A stretch of 64,000 nt of DNA from Verrucomicrobiota bacterium (lineage in GTDB: Bacteria > Verrucomicrobiota > Verrucomicrobiia > JADLBR01): assembly GCA_029560585.1 (NCBI GenBank), contig JAKQKQ010000041.1, positions 33,413-97,412 on the forward strand, written 5' to 3'. Positions 41,671 through 49,770 of the stretch are shown here, piece after piece; within the stretch, counting starts at the first letter, position 1, and every line of letters begins with the position of its first letter. The notes under the pieces are model-generated. The model made no database searches, was not told the DNA's origin, and saw only the letters and a list, made by a program, of their open reading frames with translations. The translations under genes were made by a program, and so were the position numbers.

Positions 41671-42695
41671 TCGCGGATAGTATCGACGAAAGCGCGGGCT
41701 CCTTCAACTGGGGTATCGGGGAAAATCCCATGGCCCAGGTTGGCGACGAGGCCGGGGCCCGGGTGGCGGGCGAGCATCGCGGAGGTCAATTCGCGCACGC
41801 GGTCGGGCGGGGCATAGAGCGCGGCGGGATCGAGGTTGCCCTGGATGCCGACGCGGTCGCCCACCCGGCCGCGCACCTCGTCGAGGGGCACGCGCCAATC
41901 GACCGAGATGACGTCGGCGCCGCTTTGGGCCATCGACTCAATGTGCTGCGCGGAACCGTTGACGTAGAGGATGATGGGCGCGCCCAGGCCCTTGACGGCA
42001 TCCAGTGCGCGGGAGATCGCGGGAAGCGCGAAGGAACGGAAGATCTCCTTGTCGAGGAGGCCCGCCCAGGTATCGAAGATTTGCACGGCGGATGCGCCAG
42101 ACTCGATCTGGAAGCGCAGGAAGTGGCCGACCGCGTCGGCGATCTTGCCCAGCAGGCGCCGGAACAGGGCCGGGTCGGCGTGCATGGCCCGCCGGGTTTT
42201 CGTGAAATCCCGGCTCGTTTCCCCCTCAATCATATAGGCCGCGAGCGTGAATGGGGCGCCCGCGAATCCGAGCACGGGGATGCCGCGCGGCTCGAGCGCC
42301 CGGCGGACGCGGCGGATCGCATCGCCGACGAATCGGAGGTCGGAGGCGGGGTCCGGCGGGATCAGCGACTCCACGTCACCACCGGTGGAGATGCGCCGCG
42401 AGAGCTTGGGCCCGCCGCGTTCCTCGAAAGTCACGGGAATGCCCATGGCCTCCGGCAGCACCAGGATGTCGGAAAAGATGACGGCGGCATCGACCCCGAG
42501 GATGTCGATCGGCTGGAGGGTCACCTCGGCCGCGAGATCCGGCGTGCGGCAGAGCGATATGAAATCCACCTTCTGCCGCACGGCGCGATATTCTGGGAGG
42601 TATCGGCCGGCCTGGCGCATCATCCAGACGGGCGGGCGCGGCACCGCTTCGCGGCGGCACGCCTTCAGGAACAGGGACTGGCTCAGGTCGGACAT
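41658..42695 (-). CDS. hemE: Uroporphyrinogen decarboxylase
   Basis: The 345-aa protein starts at ATG 42695 (MSDLSQSLFLKACRREAVPR). It shows the HemE signature PVWMMRQAGRYLPEYRAVR, IFSDILVLPEAMG with its acidic active site, VLGFAGAPFTLAAYMIEG, AVQIFDTWAG and GVNLGHG-like LVANLGHGIFPDTPVE. It removes four carboxyl groups from uroporphyrinogen III in the cytoplasm, just upstream of the HemN step. An earlier ATG at 42767 would add 24 unrelated residues and is rejected. The overlap with hemN shows a two-gene heme operon. Confidence 0.95.
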   Translation of the reverse strand: MSDLSQSLFLKACRREAVPRPPVWMMRQAGRYLPEYRAVRQKVDFISLCRTPDLAAEVTLQPIDILGVDAAVIFSDILVLPEAMGIPVTFEERGGPKLSRRISTGGDVESLIPPDPASDLRFVGDAIRRVRRALEPRGIPVLGFAGAPFTLAAYMIEGETSRDFTKTRRAMHADPALFRRLLGKIADAVGHFLRFQIESGASAVQIFDTWAGLLDKEIFRSFALPAISRALDAVKGLGAPIILYVNGSAQHIESMAQSGADVISVDWRVPLDEVRGRVGDRVGIQGNLDPAALYAPPDRVRELTSAMLARHPGPGLVANLGHGIFPDTPVEGARAFVDTIREWRA

Positions 42696-42789
42696 GGTTG
42701 GGCAGGATAACGGAAGCGCCATGGCGCGCAAGACGCCACCAAAGCCGTCACAATCCGCCGCGGGCATCGAGAGGTCCGCCTTTCAGGGG

Positions 42790-42975
42790 GCAGCATCCGT
42801 TGCCGCGGACGCCGGGGCCGGCGTCCCTCCCCGCGTACCGCGCGAGAACCGTCGGAAGGGCCCGCGACTTCTCGGGCCGGGATCGATCTGTCCTATTGGA
42901 CGTTGGATGTTGCGTGTTCGTTGTTGGGCGTTGAATTTCTATTGGAAGTTGAATGTTCGACGTTGCGCCTTTCAA
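42790..42975. repeat. GC-rich block followed by TTGGATGTTG-type degenerate array
   Basis: The left part (about 42797-42890) resembles the GC-rich block near 38839-38925. The right part (about 42896-42970) is a run of roughly 10-base words, such as TTGGACGTTGGATGTTGCG, TTGTTGGGCGTTGAATTTC and TTGGAAGTTGAATGTTCGACG. In the reverse frame it translates to TSN/NTQHPTSN-like repeats, which I associate with Verrucomicrobiota genomes. It ends just before the desulfhydrase-like gene and has no spacer structure, so it is not a CRISPR. Confidence 0.6.
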
Positions 42976-42976
42976 T

Positions 42977-43996
42977 ATGGCGTCCGATATGGATCCGGTT
43001 TCCAAACAGACGACCGTGGGAAATCTGCCCCGCCGCAGCCTCGGTTTTTTCCCGACTCCCCTGGTGGAACTCCGACGCCTGGCCGCGCGATTGGGCGGCC
43101 CGCGCATCCTGATGAAGCGGGATGACCTCACGGGTCTGGCGCTGGGCGGCAACAAGACGCGAAAGCTGGAGCTGCTGGTTGGGGAGGCGCTGGCGCAGGG
43201 ATGCGACACGCTGGTGACCGGGGGCGCGGCGCAATCCAACCACTGCCGTCAGACGGCCGCGGCCGCCGCCGCGAGCGGCCTCGCCTGTCATCTGGTGCTC
43301 GGCGGGGAGGCGCCGGACGTCGCGGATGGCAACCTGTTGCTGGATCTGTTGTGCGGCGCGCGGATCCATTGGACGGGGCCGTTGCGCAAGGGCGAGAAGA
43401 TCCCGGAGATCGCCGCGGGTCTGGCGGCGGAGGGCAAGAAGCCGTACGTGGTGCCCTACGGTGGCTCGGGGCCCATCGGCGCGGCTGCGTTCGTCGATGC
43501 GGTGGGGGAGCTGGGGCGGCAGCTGGATGAGGGGGGACCGACGGTCTCGCACGTTGTTTTCCCCTCGAGTTCGGGCGGCACGCAGGCGGGGCTCGTGGTG
43601 GGCAAGGCGGCATATCGGAGGTGGTTCGACGTGGTGGGCATCGGGATCGACAAGGAGGGCGTCGGAGAGGTGACGCTGCGGGAACGCGTGCTGCGCCTCG
43701 CCAATGAGACCGCGCGACTCGTCGGCTTCGAGCACGCGTTTTCTGCGAAGGACATCATCCTCCGGGAGGAGTATCTCGGCGCGGGGTACGGGATCGTGGG
43801 CGACGCGGAGCGCGAGGCGATCCGCCTGGTCGCCGAAACGGAGGGCGTCCTGCTGGATCCGGTCTATACGGGCAAGGCGATGGCGGGGTTGATCGGCATG
43901 ATCAGGGAGCGAGAGCTGACCGGATCCGACACCGTGGTGTTCTGGCACACGGGCGGCGCGCCAGCGCTGTTCCCGCACGCGCGAGAGCTGGTTTGA
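42977..43996 (+). CDS. D-cysteine desulfhydrase/ACC deaminase-family PLP enzyme
   Basis: From ATG 42977 the product is 339 aa; ATG 42953 would add 8 residues encoded by the repeat array. It has the fold-type II PLP layout: FFPTPLVELRRLAARLGGPR, ILMKRDDLTGLALGGNKTRK (K60 binds PLP), DTLVTGGAAQSNHCRQTAAA (the N/Ser loop), VPYGGSGPIGAAAFVDAVGE, VVFPSSSGGTQAGLVVG and GVLLDPVYTGKAMAG. The sequence is closest in feel to D-cysteine desulfhydrase (DcyD), which yields pyruvate, sulfide and ammonia. ACC deaminase or D-cysteine/3-chloroalanine activities cannot be told apart without the substrate-pocket residues. It probably handles D-cysteine or sulfur recycling. Confidence 0.85.
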   Translation: MASDMDPVSKQTTVGNLPRRSLGFFPTPLVELRRLAARLGGPRILMKRDDLTGLALGGNKTRKLELLVGEALAQGCDTLVTGGAAQSNHCRQTAAAAAASGLACHLVLGGEAPDVADGNLLLDLLCGARIHWTGPLRKGEKIPEIAAGLAAEGKKPYVVPYGGSGPIGAAAFVDAVGELGRQLDEGGPTVSHVVFPSSSGGTQAGLVVGKAAYRRWFDVVGIGIDKEGVGEVTLRERVLRLANETARLVGFEHAFSAKDIILREEYLGAGYGIVGDAEREAIRLVAETEGVLLDPVYTGKAMAGLIGMIRERELTGSDTVVFWHTGGAPALFPHARELV

Positions 43997-44131
43997 AGGT
44001 TTTCGGTGCCGCGTTCACGCGGCCATGCGGGTGGGCGAGATCGGCCGCGGAGACTTTTCCTTGCATCGTCGGGCGGCGCGCGTAAATCGGCGGGCTTGTT
44101 TGGGATGGGTGTGCCCATCCCGCGATTAACG

Positions 44132-45982
44132 ATGAAGCTGAATCCCTCACAGAAGGCCGTTGTCGGTTGCCGCGACCGGAGGGTCGTGGTCTTGGCCGGT
44201 GCGGGATCGGGCAAGACGGCGACCAGCGTGCATTGGGTGGCGGATCTCGTGAGGTCGGGGGTGCCCCGGAAAAGCATCCTGATGATCACGTTCACCCGGA
44301 AGGCGGCGGGTGAGATGCGGACCCGCGTGGAGGGGCTGCTCAAGGGGCGGCCGCGGGCGGGCGACGCCGACGCGCTGACGGTGGGCACGTATCACGCGGT
44401 GGCCAGCGCGGTGATGCGCGAGGACCCGGCCGGTTTTGGGCTCAGGGACGGCCACTATACGACCATCGACGACGGCGAGTCGCAATCGATCTGGCGCTCG
44501 GCGCTCCGGGAATGCGGGGTGCAACAGAAGTCCGCACTCTTTGCCCCGGAACGACTGCGTGGCGCGTATTCCTTCGCCCGGAACACGATGGTGCCGGTTC
44601 GCGGGCTGCTGGAGCCGCTGTTCCCCAAACACGTGGCCCGGCTGGAGCGCGTCATCGCGGCCTACGAGCGGCTGAAACGCGCGGCCAACGCGGTGGATTA
44701 CGACGACCTGCTCGTGCTGTGGGAACGGAGGCTGCGGGAGGATGCAGCATTCGCCCGGGCGCAGCGCGGGCGCTGGCGATATGTCCTCGTTGATGAGATG
44801 CAGGACAACAACCGCCTGAACGCGGCGATCCTCGAGGCCCTGGATCCAGAGCACCTGATGGTCGTGGGCGACGTCAACCAGTCCATCTACGCGTTCCGCG
44901 GTTCGGATGCCAAGCTCATCACGGAATTTTCGGCGAGGCATGCCGAGACTCGCGTGCTGCGGCTTGAGGACAACTACAGGAGTGGGCAGGCGATACTGGA
45001 CTTGGCCAACGCGGTGGTGGCACGGACGGAGGCGGCGCTTTCATTGCGGAGCGCCAATGGCACGAGGGCGAGGATCCAATGCCTGGTATTTCACGATCCG
45101 GACCATGAGGCGCTGGGCGTTATCGATTGGGTCCAGCGGCAGGTGGCGGGGGGGAAGAAACCCCGAGAGTGCGCGGTGCTGACGCGGTCCTCCAAGCTCT
45201 TCACGGCGCTGGAGATCGCCCTGGGGCGCTATCGGATACCCTATCGCAAATACGGCGGCCTCACGCTGGCGGACGCGTCGGAGGTGAAAGATTTCCTGGC
45301 GTTCCTCCGCCTCGCGCAGAACCCGCGCGACCGGCTTGCGCTGCTCCGTTGCCTGACGCAGTTTCCTGGCATCGGCGAGGGGACGGCCGCGAAGGCCGTC
45401 GATGCGCACGATGGGAGGTTGGACGGCAACCATTGGCCGGCGCAGGCCGAGGCCCTGCCGATGTGGGTCTGGCGTGTCCGCGAGACGCGCGATCTGCCGG
45501 GCAAGGGCCGCTACTTGGCCGAGCACATCAAGCCGCTCATCGAGACGAACTACCCGAAGGATGCGCCCGAGCGCATGGCCACGATCGGCGCACTGGTGAA
45601 CTCGATGTCCGGCATGGACTGCGGCCTGGCCGAGTTTCTCGACAGTTTCACGCTGGATCGGACGACCACGCAGGAGCACCCCGAGCAGGCGATAACGCTT
45701 TCCACGATACACTCCGCGAAGGGCCTCGAGTGGGATTGCGTGTGGCTGCTTGGCGCGGGTTCCAAGCAACTCCCGCACCCGCGCACAGAAGAGATGAGCA
45801 GCATGCCCGAGGAGCGGCGCCTGTGCTACGTCGCCATAACGCGTCCCAGGGAGGACCTCGTCATCTCCTACCCCGGGCTCACCTGGCAGAAGAAACCGCA
45901 GCGCGGTTGCCCGTTCCTGCCCGAGGAGACGCACTGGGAGTACGCCAGTCCGCTGAGCCCCAAGATGCCCCCGAAGGAGTGA
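44132..45982 (+). CDS. UvrD/Rep-family superfamily 1 DNA helicase
   Basis: From ATG 44132 the protein is 616 aa; ATG 44105 is an alternative. Helicase motifs in order: LNPSQKAVV (Q motif), VVVLAGAGSGKTATSV (I), ITFTRKAAGEM (Ia), GTYHAVASAVM, YVLVDEMQDNN (II), VVGDVNQSIYAFRGSD (III), LRLEDNYRSGQAILDLAN (IV), ITLSTIHSAKGLEWDCVWL (V) and RRLCYVAITRPREDLVISY (VI). It is an ATP-driven 3'-5' translocase of the UvrD/Rep/PcrA type. It is shorter than E. coli UvrD (720) and lacks a long C-terminal part. It probably acts in DNA repair or replication restart. Start choice: 44132 puts the Q motif at residues 3-10. Confidence 0.9.
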   Translation: MKLNPSQKAVVGCRDRRVVVLAGAGSGKTATSVHWVADLVRSGVPRKSILMITFTRKAAGEMRTRVEGLLKGRPRAGDADALTVGTYHAVASAVMREDPAGFGLRDGHYTTIDDGESQSIWRSALRECGVQQKSALFAPERLRGAYSFARNTMVPVRGLLEPLFPKHVARLERVIAAYERLKRAANAVDYDDLLVLWERRLREDAAFARAQRGRWRYVLVDEMQDNNRLNAAILEALDPEHLMVVGDVNQSIYAFRGSDAKLITEFSARHAETRVLRLEDNYRSGQAILDLANAVVARTEAALSLRSANGTRARIQCLVFHDPDHEALGVIDWVQRQVAGGKKPRECAVLTRSSKLFTALEIALGRYRIPYRKYGGLTLADASEVKDFLAFLRLAQNPRDRLALLRCLTQFPGIGEGTAAKAVDAHDGRLDGNHWPAQAEALPMWVWRVRETRDLPGKGRYLAEHIKPLIETNYPKDAPERMATIGALVNSMSGMDCGLAEFLDSFTLDRTTTQEHPEQAITLSTIHSAKGLEWDCVWLLGAGSKQLPHPRTEEMSSMPEERRLCYVAITRPREDLVISYPGLTWQKKPQRGCPFLPEETHWEYASPLSPKMPPKE

Positions 45983-46016
45983 CGCCGGGGCCGCACTCCG
46001 TGCGAAGAGGGTGGCG

Positions 46017-46191
46017 CTGACTCTAAAATTCAGATGCCGTGCAGTAGGAGCCTGCTTGCAGGCGACGCCATGCGCGAATCGCGCGCAAGCGCGCTCCCAC
46101 GTCCCATTTTCTGCCCAGGTGGTGCCACTCTGCCCGGGGCATGGGATCTAGCCCGGATATTTCACGCGGAAGCGTGAAATATGCAGGCTAG
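46017..46191. repeat. Long dispersed repeat, copy B, plus TTTCACGC hairpin
   Basis: The GTAGGAGCC...GCGCTCCCAC core (46044-46100) and its flanks repeat copy A at 26449-26606, without the 30-base insert. Immediately after (46149-46191) lies the second family: ATATTTCACGC (46157-46167), loop GGAA, and GCGTGAAATAT (46172-46182). The two families are thus directly joined here, as they are loosely at 26449-27060. Confidence 0.78.
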
Positions 46192-46344
46192 CTCCAAGAT
46201 AGCCCCAGGGGCCGTGGCCGGGCCGATGACGGCCTTGGAGTCTGCTCCCCTCGATCCCGCTCAGGGCGAACGGCCCAACGCGCACGCGTTCGGTTGCGCG
46301 CTCATCGGTTTGACAGTCGTGGCCGAGCGGCGCAACGTGATCAG

Positions 46345-47160
46345 GTGTTGGATCCGATCCGACGAGTGGTGGTGCGCGGGACGCTGGTGCTGCTCGGGAG
46401 TGCGTGGGCCAGCGTCGTCCCCGCCCGCGAAATCACGGGACAGAAGGATGCGCCATCTGCCGATGACAGTCCCACAGAGTTGAAGATTGGCCTGGTGTTT
46501 CCGGCCGAGACCCAGGACGGCAAGCCCTTGCTGACCGCCGCGATCATGGTGAACGGGCGGACGGTGCTGCCCGCCGGGACGCGACTGTATACCATATACC
46601 AGATGCCCCATGCGGAGGATCAGGACATGCGGCAGGCGCAGAAAAAGGTCGATCGCGGGCAGGCCTTCTCGCGCAGCCAGGGTGTGGCGATCCAGGAGAA
46701 GCGATCCGCGGCGGCGATCGCGCTTGAGGAGCGGGCATTCAAGACGCGCTGGAATTCGGACCTTCCGTTTCGTGCGATGCTCAACCTGCACGCCGGGCGC
46801 GATCTGTTCCTGGTGGTTGCCGGACAGGGGGGCGCGCCGGAGATCCACCCGTTCAATCTGCCCGAAGGACTCTTGCTGTGGGACAAGGGTCAGGGGCCCG
46901 AGGTGGGCTGGGTATTGGAGGACAGCTCAAGCCAAGGCGCCGGTTTCAAGCGGGGTGATCGGATCGTATCGGTCGGTGGCAAGGCCGTGCCCACCCTCGC
47001 GGATTTCCAGAGGGAGTATGCGGCCTCCAAGACGACCCAGCTCGGTGATCGCGGCCTGAAGATCGAGGTCAAGCCGGCGGCGGGCGGAGAGACCGCCACG
47101 CGCGAATTGCGGGCGCCGGCCAGCCTCATGGGAAGCTTCCTCGATATCCCGATGGAATAG
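46345..47160 (+). CDS. Secreted PDZ-domain protein
   Basis: The likely start is GTG 46345 (271 aa); the frame is open to TTG 46294. A membrane/signal segment follows the basic N-terminus (VVVRGTLVLLGSAWASVVPA). A helical middle part (PTELKIGLVFPAETQD, MPHAEDQDMRQAQKKV) precedes a PDZ domain near the C-terminus (EVGWVLEDSSSQGAGFKRGD, RIVSVGGKAVPTLADFQREY). It has no protease domain, so it is a periplasmic PDZ-only protein, perhaps an adaptor or substrate binder for another envelope protein. It lies after repeat copy B, without a clear ribosome site. Confidence 0.6.
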   Translation: MLDPIRRVVVRGTLVLLGSAWASVVPAREITGQKDAPSADDSPTELKIGLVFPAETQDGKPLLTAAIMVNGRTVLPAGTRLYTIYQMPHAEDQDMRQAQKKVDRGQAFSRSQGVAIQEKRSAAAIALEERAFKTRWNSDLPFRAMLNLHAGRDLFLVVAGQGGAPEIHPFNLPEGLLLWDKGQGPEVGWVLEDSSSQGAGFKRGDRIVSVGGKAVPTLADFQREYAASKTTQLGDRGLKIEVKPAAGGETATRELRAPASLMGSFLDIPME

Positions 47161-47237
47161 GGGCGGGGCTCTTCAGCATTCGGGTGGCGCGGCTCCCGGC
47201 GCCTGCAACGATGCCGGATGCAAAAATCCTCGGCGCA

Positions 47238-48656
47238 TCATCCGTTAAGGGTCCATCCGTCACGGTACTTGCGCCGGACGAACCGCTCGGCCTCCGGGCA
47301 GTTTGTTGCCTTCAGGTTGGCGGCATCCCATTCGAGCTTTTGGCCGGCGCGGTAGGCGACGAGCGCGAGCAGGTTGTGCTCGATCAGCTTGCCCGCGTAA
47401 TCGAAGTTGCTGCCGGTCGTTCCGCCCGCCTTGCAGGCCTGGATCCACTCCTCGTGATGGCCGGGGGATGAAGGGATGAGTTCGTTCGGTTTCGGTGCGG
47501 AATAATAGGTGAGGTTGCTGCGGTCGTCCTTGGGCAGGATCACGCGCAAGTTATAGTCTGCCAACATCCAACCCTGATCTCCCGCAAACAAGAGTCCCTT
47601 GAAGAGCGGATCTTTCAACTCCGCGCCATGGATGCCGTCGCCGATATCGTCAGATTCGCGCGCCTGATAGAAGATCTTCGAGGGCATCCCCGGCTTCTTG
47701 CCCCCATCATACCAGAAGACTTTCACCGCCGGCCGCCAGTCGTTGGCGGGATGTTCCCACTCTGCGGTCAGCCACTGCGGGCACGTGTCGGGATTCGGAT
47801 CGCTTCCTTTGGCCACGCAAGCTGTAGGTAAACCCAGGTCGAGTGCCCAGTGGGCGAGGTCGAGCATGTGGCTCCCCATGTCCCCGATTTGGCCGCTGCC
47901 AAAATCCCAGAATCGGTTCCACTTCAGGCAGCCCCCGAGGTAGCCGGGATTGTACGGGTGGTGGGGCGAGGGGCCTATCCACAGATCCCAGTGGAGCGTG
48001 GGGGGCGGGGGGCCCACCTCCGGCAGATAGGAGCCAGCCTCCGGGCGGCGGCCGCACCAGACGCGCACTTCCTTCGGCGTCCCGATGATGCCCCGCCGCA
48101 CCAGTTCGACGATCCGCCGGAAATTGTCCGACGCGTGCATCTGTGTGCCCATCTGCGTGGCGAGCTTGCCCTTGTTCTTCAGGTATGTCTCGCGCACCAG
48201 GCGCGCCTCCTCGACGGAATTGGCGAGCGGCTTCTCGCAATAGACGCCCAGGCCCCGGTTCATGGCCCAGATGTTGATGAATGCGTGCGTGTGATCGGTG
48301 GTGGAGCAGACCACCGCGTCGAGATCCTTCTGGTCGAGGCATCGCCTCCAGTCCGTGTAAAGCCTGGCGCCGGGAAATTCCTTTGCCGCTTTGCCGAGCG
48401 CGACCTCGTCCACGTCGCAAAGGGCGGCTATGTTCTCCCCGCGCACCCCCGTGAGATCCGTCTGGACCAGGCCGGCGCCCGGCCGCGCCTTGACCCCCTT
48501 GAGATTCGCCTGGCCGCGGCCACCGACCCCGATGATGGCCAGGTTCAGCTTGTCGTTGGGCGAGTTTCCGGCCCGGGTTGTCCCGGGGCGCAGGATGGTC
48601 AAACCGGCGCCCACCGCCGCCGTCAGGAACTGCCGTCTGCCAATGGGGTTTCGCAC
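47238..48656 (-). CDS. Tat-exported Gfo/Idh/MocA family oxidoreductase
   Basis: GTG 48656 lies 6 bases after GGAGG and gives 472 aa; an upstream ATG at 48701 is less likely. The product has a Tat signal (NPIGRRQFLTAAVGAGLTIL), a Rossmann motif LNLAIIGVGGRGQANL, the EKP motif (GLGVYCEKPLANSVEEARLV) and the Tat-subfamily segment WDLWIGPSPHHPYNP. The C-terminal domain ends with ERFVRRKYRDGW. It should be a periplasmic NAD(P)-dependent sugar or cyclitol dehydrogenase. Two other Gfo/Idh/MocA proteins lie in this window (3322-4740, 53927-54907). It shares the architecture of the first, so it is likely a paralogue, with a different substrate possible. Confidence 0.88.
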   Translation of the reverse strand: MRNPIGRRQFLTAAVGAGLTILRPGTTRAGNSPNDKLNLAIIGVGGRGQANLKGVKARPGAGLVQTDLTGVRGENIAALCDVDEVALGKAAKEFPGARLYTDWRRCLDQKDLDAVVCSTTDHTHAFINIWAMNRGLGVYCEKPLANSVEEARLVRETYLKNKGKLATQMGTQMHASDNFRRIVELVRRGIIGTPKEVRVWCGRRPEAGSYLPEVGPPPPTLHWDLWIGPSPHHPYNPGYLGGCLKWNRFWDFGSGQIGDMGSHMLDLAHWALDLGLPTACVAKGSDPNPDTCPQWLTAEWEHPANDWRPAVKVFWYDGGKKPGMPSKIFYQARESDDIGDGIHGAELKDPLFKGLLFAGDQGWMLADYNLRVILPKDDRSNLTYYSAPKPNELIPSSPGHHEEWIQACKAGGTTGSNFDYAGKLIEHNLLALVAYRAGQKLEWDAANLKATNCPEAERFVRRKYRDGWTLNG

Positions 48657-48887
48657 GCCGTCCTCCTGATCTGGTTGTCTCCGGCGGCCGCGCAGGGCCA
48701 CCGGGAAGCCATGATGGGCGCGGTGCCCGGTACCGCAACATTAAATTAGACAATGACGGTTGCACTAAATTCCGACAGTGAACGTATCGTGGCACAGGTT
48801 TTGTCAGACCGGCCCCGATCGACGCGGGGGCGCCCCAGGGTTGGTTTGCGGGTTGATCCCGACGGTGCGTGACGACAGACTTGGAAC

Positions 48888-49583
48888 GTGAGGCGCATCC
48901 CGATTTGCATCCTGCGTGCACTGATCCTCGCCGGCGCGGTGGGGCTGCCCTCGTCCGCCCAGGAGCAGAGCGTCAAGCCCGGCATCAACCAGAACTTCCA
49001 GAACCCGAATCCCGCTGAATTCATCAAGCGATTCGAGCGCGCGGGCCGCGACATCTATGATTATCGGGAGAAGATCGTAGAGGCCTGCGGGTTGCAGCCT
49101 GGCACCGACATCGCGGACGTCGGCGCGGGCACCGGGCTGTTCTCTCGGCTTTTCGCCCAGAAAGTGGGGCCGAAGGGCGTCGTGCGCGCCGTCGATATCT
49201 CCGACGAATTTGTCGCCCACATCACCAATACGTGTGCGGCCGCGGGGATCACCAATGTCATCGCTTCCGTGTGCGCGTCGGACGACATTGGTCTGCCGCC
49301 CGATTCCACGGATGTCGCCTTCGTCTGCGATACGTATCACCATCTGGAGTTTCCCCAGAAGACGTTGCGTTCCATTCATCGCGCGCTGCGTGAACACGGC
49401 CGTCTCGTCGTCATCGATTTCGAGCGGATCCCTGGCAAGAGTTCCCAATGGATTCTCGATCACGTCCGCGCCGGCAAGGATCTCGTCCGAAAAGAGATCG
49501 AATCGGCCGGCTTTCATTTTGGGGAGGAGAAGGGTTTCCTGCGCGAGAATTATCTGATGGTATTTGAGAAGCCGGGGCCTTGA
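48888..49583 (+). CDS. Class I methyltransferase with a signal peptide
   Basis: GTG 48888 gives 231 aa. The N-terminus is a clear signal peptide (RRIPICILRALILAGAVGLP, SSAQEQ) and the rest is an AdoMet-binding domain: GTDIADVGAGTGLFSRLFAQ (motif I), GVVRAVDISDEFVAHI (motif II), CASDDIGLPPDSTDVAFVCD (motif III/IV) and LRSIHRALREHGRLVVIDFE. Export of a methyltransferase is unusual because AdoMet is cytoplasmic. Secreted versions recur, however, in planctomycete-like genomes, perhaps as envelope-facing or Tat/Sec-retained enzymes. No partner is nearby. The methyl acceptor is unknown. Confidence 0.75.
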   Translation: MRRIPICILRALILAGAVGLPSSAQEQSVKPGINQNFQNPNPAEFIKRFERAGRDIYDYREKIVEACGLQPGTDIADVGAGTGLFSRLFAQKVGPKGVVRAVDISDEFVAHITNTCAAAGITNVIASVCASDDIGLPPDSTDVAFVCDTYHHLEFPQKTLRSIHRALREHGRLVVIDFERIPGKSSQWILDHVRAGKDLVRKEIESAGFHFGEEKGFLRENYLMVFEKPGP

Positions 49584-49706
49584 GAGGTTTTCAGAGCGCG
49601 CCGTCTCATTCAAGGGTCTTCCAGATAGTGGCGCGGGCAATCCTGCCCGCGGCGGGCCGCAAAATCGGTCCACCTCCATGCGCCCTTGGGTCGGGGCGAA
49701 GCTGGT

Positions 49707-49735
49707 TTGACAGAGTGGGGAGGGAAGACTAGTTA
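49707..49735 (+). promoter_or_regulatory. Possible sigma-70-type promoter for the sucAB genes
   Basis: TTGACA (49707-49712) is a perfect -35 box. Seventeen bases later a weak -10 (TAGTTA, 49730-49735) begins, 35 bases before the sucA start. The -10 matches the consensus poorly, so this is a tentative call. Confidence 0.35.
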
Positions 49736-49770
49736 AACTGGATTATCGGCAGTTCTTGAGATGACTTTTT

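Noticed and set aside
42896..42975. CRISPR array
   Set aside because: The repeats are about 10 bases, degenerate and contiguous, with no unique spacers and no cas genes in the window.
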